Below are positions 37,225-44,648 of a DNA stretch of 64,000 nucleotides, piece by piece. Positions within the stretch are counted from its first letter, which is position 1. Every line of letters begins with the position of its first letter. The stretch covers positions 1,948,957 to 2,012,956 of the forward strand of contig NZ_CM001436.1 in the NCBI RefSeq assembly GCF_000243255.1, read 5' to 3'. The translations under genes were made by a program, and so were the position numbers. The DNA is from Methanoplanus limicola DSM 2279 (lineage in GTDB: Archaea > Halobacteriota > Methanomicrobia > Methanomicrobiales > Methanomicrobiaceae). The notes below the pieces were generated by a model. It did no database searches and had not been told where the DNA came from. It was given only the letters and a program-made list of their open reading frames with translations.

Positions 37225-38373
37225 TTATTTCCACATCTCTTCTAATTTCTCTTCGATAAACCGCTGCATCTCTTCCTTTTTTGGCAGTTCTACCTGGTAC
37301 CGGGATACGAATAGACTATTGTCCATTCCTGCAAGTGCATACTCTACCATTGCATGATTCCTATCTGTACATAGCAGAATTCCGACAGGTGGTTTATCGC
37401 CGCTGCACATTTCATTCTTTTTGTACCAGTTAAGATAGGTGTTTAACTGACCAATATTTTCATGACTGAACTCTGCCATTTTCAGTTCAATTAGCACATG
37501 GCACTTCAATATCCGGTGATAAAAAACCAGGTCAACAAAATTGTATTCATCACCAATCAAAATTCTCTTCTGGCGGGCTTCAAAACAAAATCCATGCCCA
37601 AGTTCAAGCAGAAACTCTTCAAGATTGTCCAGTAATCTATCTTCAAGGTCTGACTCACTCATGACCTCCTTTGGCTTAAGGCCAAGAAATTCAAATACAT
37701 ATGGGTCCCGGATTGTCTGATTGGGAGTATCAATTTCAGCATTTTCATTTGCCAGAGCTGCAAGTTTTTCTTTATCGAATGATAAGCCGGAGCGTTCATA
37801 GTAAAGGCTGTTTATCTGCCGCTTAAGTTCCCGCACCGACCAGTTGCCACGTATGCATTCAATCTCATAAAAGGCCCTTTTCATCTCATCATCCATATCA
37901 ACAAGGAGATCAAAATGACTGTATGACAGAGTATGAAGCAGTTTATTTACAGGTGGATGTAATTGTGGGGACACCGTCCCCACTTTTTCTGAAACGTCAA
38001 AAAATGGTGTTTTCAAAGGTCCTTTGAATTGTGGTGACACTGTCCCCACTATCTGTGGATAAAGCCGGTAAAATCTGATATATCGATAAAGTTGTCTTTT
38101 GTTGCAGTTGCTGACACCTTCTAAATTTTTAGACAGTTCCGGAAGAAGTCGATCTCCATATTGTGCCCGGTCACTCCCATTAAGTTCATAATCAGATATA
38201 TAGGCACCAATGCACCAGTTACGCAGAGTCAGGCTTATATTTACTGCCCGGAATGCCTCTTTTTTGGTCTCATAATTTATTGACTGGATAATTTCAACAA
38301 GTTTGCTGAAATTAATCTCCCGCTCTGAGTTATTTTCTATAAATTCCATATTAGTTTTACCTTGTAATTGCAT
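37225..38373 (-). CDS. DUF1016 (YhcG-type) PD-(D/E)xK nuclease
   Basis: 382 residues (374 if the internal ATG at 38349, which has an AAGGT upstream, is used). The N-terminal DUF1016 domain (NISLTLRNWCIGAYISDYEL and YGDRLLPELSKNLEG) is followed by a duplicated VGTVSPQ motif at about 112 and 134, a spacer unusual for this family. The C-terminal nuclease domain has EYNFVDLVFYHRILKCHVLI then ELKMAEFSHENIGQL, giving the D and ExK catalytic residues. YhcG-type proteins are found in mobile and defence loci. A C-terminal piece of a paralogue lies at 24222. Confidence 0.9.
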   Translation of the reverse strand: MQLQGKTNMEFIENNSEREINFSKLVEIIQSINYETKKEAFRAVNISLTLRNWCIGAYISDYELNGSDRAQYGDRLLPELSKNLEGVSNCNKRQLYRYIRFYRLYPQIVGTVSPQFKGPLKTPFFDVSEKVGTVSPQLHPPVNKLLHTLSYSHFDLLVDMDDEMKRAFYEIECIRGNWSVRELKRQINSLYYERSGLSFDKEKLAALANENAEIDTPNQTIRDPYVFEFLGLKPKEVMSESDLEDRLLDNLEEFLLELGHGFCFEARQKRILIGDEYNFVDLVFYHRILKCHVLIELKMAEFSHENIGQLNTYLNWYKKNEMCSGDKPPVGILLCTDRNHAMVEYALAGMDNSLFVSRYQVELPKKEEMQRFIEEKLEEMWK

Positions 38374-39040
38374 TTATGGAGAGATTTTACTCCCGGACTT
38401 TATTTACAGGATGTAATCCTTTTAGAGCTAAATCAGTTTTGAAGTGGTTTTGTAATGTTTTGTAGTATGATGCAATTAATCCTGTGGGGTTTTTATTTTA
38501 ATTCTGTAACTCTGTAGTGGCTGATTATCGGCTGATACTCACCCGCCCCCAAACATCTTCAACAAAACCGCAACAACCCCGCCGGCCCGGCCCAAATTCC
38601 GGCTGACAACCGCTGCCCTCTCTTCCCGTCACAGGCCGCTTCAGATTTCCGGATTTTTCCGGCCTTCAGGGAGTTCTGATCCGGCCCTCAAAGTCTTCAC
38701 TCTCACTTATCAATCCTTCTTTTGCGTCTCGCACATCCATTTTACATCCCGGCTGTTGATTATGTTGTCATTCATGATACTTGCACATTTAATTGTGGGC
38801 AATCATACGCCGGAGTTCTGAAAATATCATCCGGGCACAGACTCAAAAGATGGATAAGGCGAAGAGGTGGTTAATGGAGAACGGGCAGCTCTTAGAGGAG
38901 GAGATATAAAGCAATTTAATGATTTTAAAAAATCCGTGACCTTATTAGACTTTATTTCTGATTTTGAAGTTTCATGATATACAACCAATAAATTCCACCG
39001 GATTGATAATTTAATATCCTGCTATGCCAAATCTAAATCA
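38374..39040. other. Gene-free region with a GC-rich core
   Basis: From about 38540 to 38720 the sequence is unusually rich in CCGG and C, in style like a reverse-complement relative of the dispersed repeat copies A-C, but I cannot align it convincingly. At 38850-38908 a frame of 19 codons (MDKAKRWLMENGQLLEEEI) looks like the end of a lost gene. The EVE promoter is at the right end. Confidence 0.45.
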
Positions 39041-39589
39041 ATGACAGTCTGGATTGCATCAACAAACCGGGAGAACTGGGAAGTAATCAGGGAGAATAAC
39101 CTCTGGGGTGTGCCAAAGAGGAATAAGAACAGCATTGAGAGATCAAACCCCAAAGATAAAATCCTGATCTTTGTAAAACAGGAAGTTGTCCGGCAGGAAA
39201 AAACAAATTTGGATGCAGATACTGGCGTGGATGCTGGTCTAAATACAGGTGTGGGCGCAGATGTGGTTGCGGATGAAGATACCGGAGATGAAGTAATTCC
39301 TTCAGCGATAACCGGAGCCTTTGAGATAATATCCAGACCTTTTGAAGATGAATCTCCGGTCTTCAAAAAACCGCCGACAATGCCCGGAGAGGAGGCTTTC
39401 CCATACCGGGTAAAGCTAAAACCTGTTGAAGTGTTTGATGAGCCTCTGGATTTCAAGTCATTGATTCCAAAGCTTGAGTTTATCACCAATAAGAAGCAGT
39501 GGACCGGACATTTACGGACTGCAATGAGGACAATTCCTGAAGCAGATTATGAATATATCATGAAGGCTGCAAAGACTCCGAGAGGATGA
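39041..39589 (+). CDS. EVE-domain protein, copy 2
   Basis: 182 residues, nearly identical to the protein at 32124 over the first 58 and last 110 residues; they differ in the insertion (here a longer Asp/Gly/Val-rich stretch DADTGVDAGLNTGVGADVVA). Same PUA-like EVE fold predicted to bind modified bases in nucleic acid. The sequence just downstream (TGACTCCGGAAAG) is also shared, so the duplication extends beyond the gene. A 56-residue frame follows 13 bases later on the same strand. Confidence 0.85.
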   Translation: MTVWIASTNRENWEVIRENNLWGVPKRNKNSIERSNPKDKILIFVKQEVVRQEKTNLDADTGVDAGLNTGVGADVVADEDTGDEVIPSAITGAFEIISRPFEDESPVFKKPPTMPGEEAFPYRVKLKPVEVFDEPLDFKSLIPKLEFITNKKQWTGHLRTAMRTIPEADYEYIMKAAKTPRG

Positions 39590-39602
39590 TGACTCCGGAA
39601 AG

Positions 39603-39773
39603 GTGAAAGTATTCAGGATTGAGGCAGTCAGGGCCGGATTTAAGAAGGCATGGCAGGAGAAGGACGACCAGACGATTATAGGAATATCAAAGAGGATTCC
39701 GCCAAAGGTTTTAGAGGAAGATCCTAAGCTTCTGATGTGGTATGATCAGGCTGTAACAAGGATTGGGGATTGA
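39603..39773 (+). CDS. 56-aa protein resembling a detached C-terminal domain
   Basis: GTG start at 39603 just behind a GGAAAG. The product VKVFRIEAVRAGFKKAWQEK then ISKRIPPKVLEEDPKLLMWY looks like the helical tail found at the C-terminus of large restriction-type helicase or methylase proteins, where R-I-P-x-x-V-L-x-E-D-P-K-L-L-M-W-Y-D recurs. Here it stands alone directly behind EVE copy 2. Either a free small subunit or a remnant; the parent is not in this window. Confidence 0.5.
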   Translation: MKVFRIEAVRAGFKKAWQEKDDQTIIGISKRIPPKVLEEDPKLLMWYDQAVTRIGD

Positions 39774-39858
39774 TTTATAAATCCAAAATTTAAATTTGAG
39801 GAACAATAATATAACAATGTAATTATACATTACATTAAACACATAACTGTGAGAAGTA

Positions 39859-39983
39859 GAGCTATACAGTCATTAATAGTTGTACACCGAAATTAGTAAT
39901 TGTACAGTGATTCATAGCTGTAAACCTGATGTTGGATCGTGTTGCTTATGGTGGCCATTGGGATTTATAGCTGTACACAGTGA
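39859..39983. promoter_or_regulatory. Iteron-like TAG(C/T)TGTACA motifs upstream of the PARIS-like operon
   Basis: Five variants of one motif occur: AGCTATACAG (39860), AGTTGTACAC (39878), AATTGTACAGTGA (39898), AGCTGTAAAC (39915) and AGCTGTACACAGTGA (39969). They fall within 160 bases before the ATPase ATG and could be operator sites. The GTACA core is also present in the 33-bp repeats before the ATPase at 54366. Confidence 0.5.
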
Positions 39984-40015
39984 TCCACTAAAGATAAAGA
40001 AAGGGGAGAAATACC

Positions 40016-41368
40016 ATGTATCTGTCAAATCCATATATCAGGATAAATAAACTTGAGATCAGAAATTACAGGGGAATAGATGAACTAAGAATAGATTTTC
40101 CCCGTCCGGTAATGGACTTAGATACTGATATAATGGTAATTGGCGGCAGAAACGGAATTGGCAAAACTTCAGTCCTTGAGTGCTCCGCAATACTTACGCT
40201 GCTATCTGACGAAGATGAAGGTGAATATTTCATCGACAGCCATAAGATAACACCACAGGTGAACCTTTCCGGACTTATTATCCACAGCGGAGCAGATGAA
40301 GCAGTCATATCCGGAGAAATTGAATACAGTGGAGAAGAAACAAAATCAAAAGAACTCATAAAAACAGAAATCGAGATCAAAATCAGGCGCAATAACACAA
40401 TAAATCTCAAAAAAAAGAGCACTGACAGTGAAATAAGAACAGAACATAAATATCCGGGATACAATACCAAAGATAAAGATTACATAAAAAAGAGCACTGA
40501 CAGTGAAATAGAAAACGATCATAAATATCCGGGATACAATACCGAAGATAAAGATTACAAAAGCAAAATCTGTGAGACTAACACAGCCGGATACAGCACA
40601 AAAAAGATCACACTAATAAAAGACCTTTCCGGAAAAAATGAGATAAAAAAAGAGTATTACGACCTGCTGAATACCATCTGCGGTTCAGAACCAAATCCAT
40701 TAATTGGAGACAAATGCCTGTTCTTCCATAGTTTAAGAAGGGTCACACACGGAAATCCTCAGCTTAAAGATGCAATAAACTATCAGACATATGGAACAGA
40801 AAGTACAGGCAGGCCCCGGATAACAGATCAAAATCCCAAAATAAAAGAACATCCGGTCTATCCCGCAGGAAAAAAATCTGAAATCAGTTCTTTTAAATCG
40901 GAAATACTCCGGACAATTATAAAGCAGACCGATATCTTTGAATATGATTCTAAAAGCACAGCAGAAAATGGTGAATATTCCTTAAATATTTTAAACAGTC
41001 TGTTAAAGACATATGCCGGTGCAAAATCCGGAAAACTCCGCCCGGCAGAAGACAATTCAATTGAGATCCGCATAACTCCTTTAAACGGAGGAGAACCCTA
41101 TTCTATTGACAGTCTGGGTTCAGGAGAAAAAGATATTATATCCACACTCTTCATGATCCATAGAAATACATCAGAAAACCCGGCAATAGTTCTGATCGAT
41201 GAACCTGAAATGCACCAAAATCCCGGATGGCACAGGAGTTTTATGAACCGGATTATTGAATTAGCTCCGGATAATCAGTATATAATCACAACAAACTCAG
41301 AATATATAATGGATTCAGTTGAAGAACAGAACAGAATTATCCTCACCTCCGGAAAAGATAAACAATGA
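40016..41368 (+). CDS. PARIS-like AriA: AAA ATPase with ABC/SMC-type motifs
   Basis: 450 residues. Walker A GGRNGIGKTSVLECSAIL (about 43-60), an ABC-like signature LGSGEKDIISTLF near 368, Walker B VLIDEPEMHQNPGWHRSF near 395, then a switch His/Asn region. ATPases of this type paired with a DUF4435 protein form PARIS, a two-gene abortive defence system triggered by phage anti-restriction proteins. GGGGAG lies 8 nt before ATG. It overlaps the next gene by ATGA. Odd: an exact in-phase 75-bp tandem duplication (40411 and 40486) adds a second copy of a 25-residue segment within the insertion before the helical domain. Confidence 0.8.
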   Translation: MYLSNPYIRINKLEIRNYRGIDELRIDFPRPVMDLDTDIMVIGGRNGIGKTSVLECSAILTLLSDEDEGEYFIDSHKITPQVNLSGLIIHSGADEAVISGEIEYSGEETKSKELIKTEIEIKIRRNNTINLKKKSTDSEIRTEHKYPGYNTKDKDYIKKSTDSEIENDHKYPGYNTEDKDYKSKICETNTAGYSTKKITLIKDLSGKNEIKKEYYDLLNTICGSEPNPLIGDKCLFFHSLRRVTHGNPQLKDAINYQTYGTESTGRPRITDQNPKIKEHPVYPAGKKSEISSFKSEILRTIIKQTDIFEYDSKSTAENGEYSLNILNSLLKTYAGAKSGKLRPAEDNSIEIRITPLNGGEPYSIDSLGSGEKDIISTLFMIHRNTSENPAIVLIDEPEMHQNPGWHRSFMNRIIELAPDNQYIITTNSEYIMDSVEEQNRIILTSGKDKQ

Positions 41369-42264
41369 CCGGCAAAATAATTTTTCCGGACCCAAAAGAA
41401 GCAATAACTGATGCAAAGCACATACTGTTTGTAGAAGGTGACAGTAAAAATTCAATAGATCCAAAAGTTCTCCGGCTTCTTCTTGGGAATAATATCAATG
41501 TTTTGCCACTCGGACCTTCAGCTCATATCAGAAGTGCTGCCAAATCACTGTACAGATATCATCCTTCATACTATTTTCTGATAGACAGGGACCACTTTAC
41601 CGATGAAGAAGTCGAAGAGTGCTGGGGTAAATACCCTGATCCGGACAGAGATAATCTCCTCATCTGGAGGCTTAGAGAACTTGAAAACTATTTCCTTAAC
41701 CCCTCTTTTCTTGGAAAATCACGATTCTGTAAAATCTCAGAAGAAGAGCTTGAAGAAGAGGTCTTAAAAATTGTAAGAAAAAGGCTGTACATGGAAACGG
41801 CAAACCATGTCATCATCAGAATCAGGGAGGATTTTAAGAAAAACTGGATCAAAATATTTACAAACCCCAATGATTTCACTGACCGGAAAGACACGGTAGA
41901 TTTACTCACTACTACACTGCATTCCGGAAATTACACTAAAAAAGTATGGAATGCTTTAAGCAAAAGAGAAATTGAAAGTCTGTTTGAGTATTACCACGAT
42001 AAAATTACACAGGGCAGTGAGAATATCTCATTTGATAACCCAAAGTGGCTGAAATATGTTAAAGGAAAGAAGATTCTTTCAGGGATAATCGGTTCTCCAT
42101 CCTTCTTTGAAGTCAGGGACAGAGCAGGAAATAAAATTGAGAAGAAAGCAAAACTTGATTTTATAATCAGAGACCTCTTATTGGACGATAATATAGTAAA
42201 GCCAGGCGATTTCACTGAACTAAAAAAACTAATTGAAAAGAGAATTCAGATTCCACTGAGATAA
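41365..42264 (+). CDS. PARIS-like AriB: DUF4435 TOPRIM-type nuclease
   Basis: 299 residues. KHILFVEGDSKNS (E24) and YYFLIDRDHFTDEE (acidic D-x-D about 75) are the TOPRIM-type catalytic positions, and RELENYFLNPSFL is the conserved DUF4435 helix. In PARIS, AriB is held by AriA and released as a tRNA-targeting nuclease on infection. It is translationally coupled to AriA by a 4-nt overlap, as in known PARIS operons. Length fits. Assignment relies on the combination of the two motifs, so a related OLD-type system is the alternative. Confidence 0.78.
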   Translation: MTGKIIFPDPKEAITDAKHILFVEGDSKNSIDPKVLRLLLGNNINVLPLGPSAHIRSAAKSLYRYHPSYYFLIDRDHFTDEEVEECWGKYPDPDRDNLLIWRLRELENYFLNPSFLGKSRFCKISEEELEEEVLKIVRKRLYMETANHVIIRIREDFKKNWIKIFTNPNDFTDRKDTVDLLTTTLHSGNYTKKVWNALSKREIESLFEYYHDKITQGSENISFDNPKWLKYVKGKKILSGIIGSPSFFEVRDRAGNKIEKKAKLDFIIRDLLLDDNIVKPGDFTELKKLIEKRIQIPLR

Positions 42265-42399
42265 AAACCCCTGAATTCCGGCTATATACCCAAAGATAAA
42301 TCCTGTAATTTTCCGGAGAATTATTTAGCAGTGGATTTTCACATGCTGATTTATGATTTTTCAGAAGTCTTTATCCTGTAGTCCCTGCTGATGAAAAAA

Positions 42400-42418
42400 C
42401 TCTACGCACCGCGTAGAG
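42400..42418. promoter_or_regulatory. Hairpin between AriB and VapB genes
   Basis: CTCTACGC and GCGTAGAG flank ACC: a perfect 8-bp stem with a 3-base loop, 136 bases after the AriB stop and 51 bases before the VapB start. No following T-run. Could be an operator or terminator. Confidence 0.55.
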
Positions 42419-42468
42419 AATTAATTTCAGACACATTTTTAATATTGTTCACGTAATATCTGTATATC

Positions 42469-42756
42469 ATGACAACAAAAGCTGTAAACCTCTCAAAAGA
42501 AGCATATGACAGACTGAACAAGCTGAAATTAAATGAGGAGGAAAGCTTTTCAAGCGTAATATTAAGGACTACTCCACGTTTTAAGTCCTCTGATGAAGCT
42601 ATTGAGACATATGAAAAGAAACGTAAAGAGTCACAACCGGAATTGTCTCTCCAAAATTGCCGGGATGAAGCTATTGAGACATATGAAAAAAAACGTAAAG
42701 GGAATTGCATCTCTGACGAAGAGGCAGAAAGAATCCTTGGTCCCCGGGGAAAATGA
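42469..42756 (+). CDS. VapB-type antitoxin with internal duplication, toxin absent
   Basis: 95 residues. [20 protein letters not shown] then [17 protein letters not shown] is the AbrB/CopG-like N-terminal domain of archaeal VapB-family (DUF217) antitoxins. A 24-codon repeat ([12 protein letters not shown] at 42592 and 42664) lengthens the C-terminal half. It ends in a normal-looking C-terminus. Downstream comes an EVE remnant instead of a VapC PIN toxin, so it is an orphan. No ribosome site; leaderless start likely. A decayed copy is at 33912. Confidence 0.75.
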   Translation: MTTKAVNLSKEAYDRLNKLKLNEEESFSSVILRTTPRFKSSDEAIETYEKKRKESQPELSLQNCRDEAIETYEKKRKGNCISDEEAERILGPRGK

Positions 42757-42773
42757 CTTTACAGCACACTAAA

Positions 42774-42954
42774 TGGGTTCGGTTAAAACCTGTTGGAGTG
42801 TTTGAAGAGCCTCTGAATTTCAGGTCCCTGATCCCAAAGCCTGAGTTTATCACAAATAAGAAGCAGTGACCGGACACTTACGGACAGCAATGAGGACAAT
42901 TCCTGAAGCAGATTATGAATATATAATGAAGGCTGCAAAGACACCGAGAGGATA
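42774..42954 (+). pseudogene. EVE gene remnant, 3' part
   Basis: Matches the last 60 codons of the EVE genes ([18 protein letters not shown], then TNKKQ), with one base lost after AAGCAGTG that breaks the frame, and a terminal KAAKTPRG end. The 5' two-thirds is missing. Confidence 0.85.
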
Positions 42955-43139
42955 ACAACTCCTGGAAGATGAAATTACGGGGAAAATACGGACTTCTGCC
43001 ATGACAAGTGGTGATAATTGTATCGGCTTCTCATAATTTTTGATGGGGACAACTTGTAGGCAGTATATAAAATCCTGTTGACAAAAAGAGAGATTTCAAG
43101 AATATTTTTGTGAATTCATTCATCAAATGAGAGCTTGAC

Positions 43140-43271
43140 CACTACTTGCTCACTACTTGCTCACTACTTGCTCACTACTTGCTCACTACTTGCTCACTAC
43201 TTGCTCACTACTTGCTCACTACTTGCTCACTACTTGCTCACTACTTGCTCACTACTTGCTCACTACTTGCA
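43140..43271. repeat. 11-bp tandem repeat, 12 units
   Basis: Unit CACTACTTGCT runs without interruption from 43140 to 43271; 11 units are perfect and the last ends TGCA. An 11-bp period is close to one turn of the helix, and being no multiple of three it gives repeated open frames on the plus strand that are artefacts. It lies 150 bases before the HEPN/MNT pair. The flanks 42961-43139 and 43272-43422 show nothing else. Confidence 0.95.
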
Positions 43272-43422
43272 TGGTAACCGTCAAATCACCCAATCTACTG
43301 CCCACGATAATTCAGATAAAAACAGAATTACCAAATACCACATCATCCTTATTGAATTCCGGCAAAAAATTAAAAAGCTTATTATGCCTCTGTACCAAAT
43401 CTGAAAACAGGAGAACAGTCAT

Positions 43423-43875
43423 ATGTCCGGCTCAGACATTCATTCTGTCCAGCGGTTTAATAATTATAAAAAAGCATTCTCAAATCTGAAAGGTGCTGTG
43501 AAACTCTCAAAAACACGGGAACTTTCAGATCTTGAAAAGCAGGGCCTGATCCACACTTTTGAATTCACCCATGAGCTTGCATGGAAGACAATGAAGGATT
43601 TTTTGGAGTATTATGGTACTGTTGCTTCAGGGTATGGATCACGGGATGCAACCAGGGAATCATTTAAGATCGGCCTTATTAATAACGGAGATGTCTGGAT
43701 GGATATGATTGTGAGCCGGAATAAAACAGTGCATACATATGACGAGGACGAGATGAATGCAATCTACAGGAAAATTGTAGATGATTACACTCCGGAATTT
43801 ACATATCTGAAGGAAAGAATTCTAAAGGAGGTTGAAAAAACTGAAGAGACTGAATCGGTTGGAGAAGCCAAATAG
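43423..43875 (+). CDS. HI0074-family nucleotidyltransferase-binding (HEPN) protein
   Basis: 150 residues, all helical. RFNNYKKAFSNLKGAVKLSK then DLEKQGLIHTFEFTHELAWK and MKDFLEYYGTVASGYGSRDA match the TIGR01987/HI0074 substrate-binding family, structurally related to HEPN. A further MIVSRNKTVHTYDEDE gives R-N-x-x-x-H, the HEPN catalytic pattern, followed by a Y as in HEPN/MNT toxins. It is followed by a small nucleotidyltransferase, the antitoxin in such modules. GGAG lies 9 nt upstream of ATG. C-terminus is extended by a Glu-rich tail. Confidence 0.88.
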   Translation: MSGSDIHSVQRFNNYKKAFSNLKGAVKLSKTRELSDLEKQGLIHTFEFTHELAWKTMKDFLEYYGTVASGYGSRDATRESFKIGLINNGDVWMDMIVSRNKTVHTYDEDEMNAIYRKIVDDYTPEFTYLKERILKEVEKTEETESVGEAK

Positions 43876-43977
43876 GCCGGAGATTCTAAAACGGGTTGGA
43901 GAGACTGAATGAGTCGGAGAGGATAAAAGGGTTTAAAAAACTATTATGAGTATTAACCGGAGCAGGATTGATTGTTT

Positions 43978-44352
43978 ATGATATTCGGGCTTAATGAAGA
44001 GACAATCTCACGCATTAATTCTGTCTTTTCAGAATTTTTTGGGATTGAGAAGGTCATCATATATGGTTCAAGGGCAAAGGGGAATTTCAGGGAAGGTTCA
44101 GATATTGATCTCACTATTCTTGGAAAAGATCTCAGCAGAGATTTAATCTATGAACTGAACAGAAGGATTGATTCACTGAATCTACCCTATTCTTTCGATA
44201 TTTCAATATTTAATGACCTGAAAAATGAAGAGCTTATAGATCACATCAACAGGGCCGGCAAAATATTCTACTCTCATTTATCTGACCCGGAAAGTTCAGC
44301 ATTAAATAATCAAAAACCAGATAATCCGGATAATTTAATATCTACTAAATAA
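43978..44352 (+). CDS. MNT-type minimal nucleotidyltransferase, antitoxin of HEPN/MNT pair
   Basis: 125 residues from ATG 43978 (the frame also opens from a TTG at 43972). VIIYGSRAKGNFREGSDIDL is the G-S-x(10-11)-D-x-D signature of minimal nucleotidyltransferases, with a third Asp in FDISIF. Partner of the HI0074/HEPN gene 100 bases upstream. In characterised pairs MNT inactivates the HEPN RNase toxin by AMP transfer onto a tyrosine. The C-terminal tail after SHLSDPESSA is a low-complexity extension. Confidence 0.88.
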   Translation: MIFGLNEETISRINSVFSEFFGIEKVIIYGSRAKGNFREGSDIDLTILGKDLSRDLIYELNRRIDSLNLPYSFDISIFNDLKNEELIDHINRAGKIFYSHLSDPESSALNNQKPDNPDNLISTK

Positions 44353-44372
44353 TGGATTAAAATTTCAGACAA

Positions 44373-44648
44373 TTGAAAGAATACAATAAGGCAGGGTGTT
44401 ATCAGAAAGGAGAGAATAGAGAAATTCTTAGTGACGATATTATATCCTGGATTACAGAAGCACAACTACACGCAATTCCGGAAGGAAAGGCCACCCTCAC
44501 GGCATTGACTAATGATCCGGCTATGTTTGCATTCAAAAGAATGGATCTCAACGGGGCTGTTATTGACCGGAATAATGAGCGGCTTGAGGTTTTGCAGAAC
44601 GGAGTTTCGGTTGAGATTGTGCTGATAAAAAAAAGTTATTCAGATTGA
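44373..44648 (+). CDS. Hypothetical protein, possibly truncated
   Basis: 91 residues. The start is uncertain: a TTG at 44373 with no clear ribosome site. SDDIISWITEAQLHAIPEGK, DPAMFAFKRMDLNGAVIDRN. It overlaps the 3' end of the convergent YhaN-like gene by 9 bases, which suggests a real 3' end. Not recognised; might be a remnant of an Hsp20- or metal-binding-type small protein. Confidence 0.4.
   Translation: MKEYNKAGCYQKGENREILSDDIISWITEAQLHAIPEGKATLTALTNDPAMFAFKRMDLNGAVIDRNNERLEVLQNGVSVEIVLIKKSYSD

Noticed and set aside
43135-43489. Leucine/histidine-rich reading frames over the 11-bp repeats
   Set aside because: They arise from the repeat having no stop in any plus frame; composition is not protein-like.
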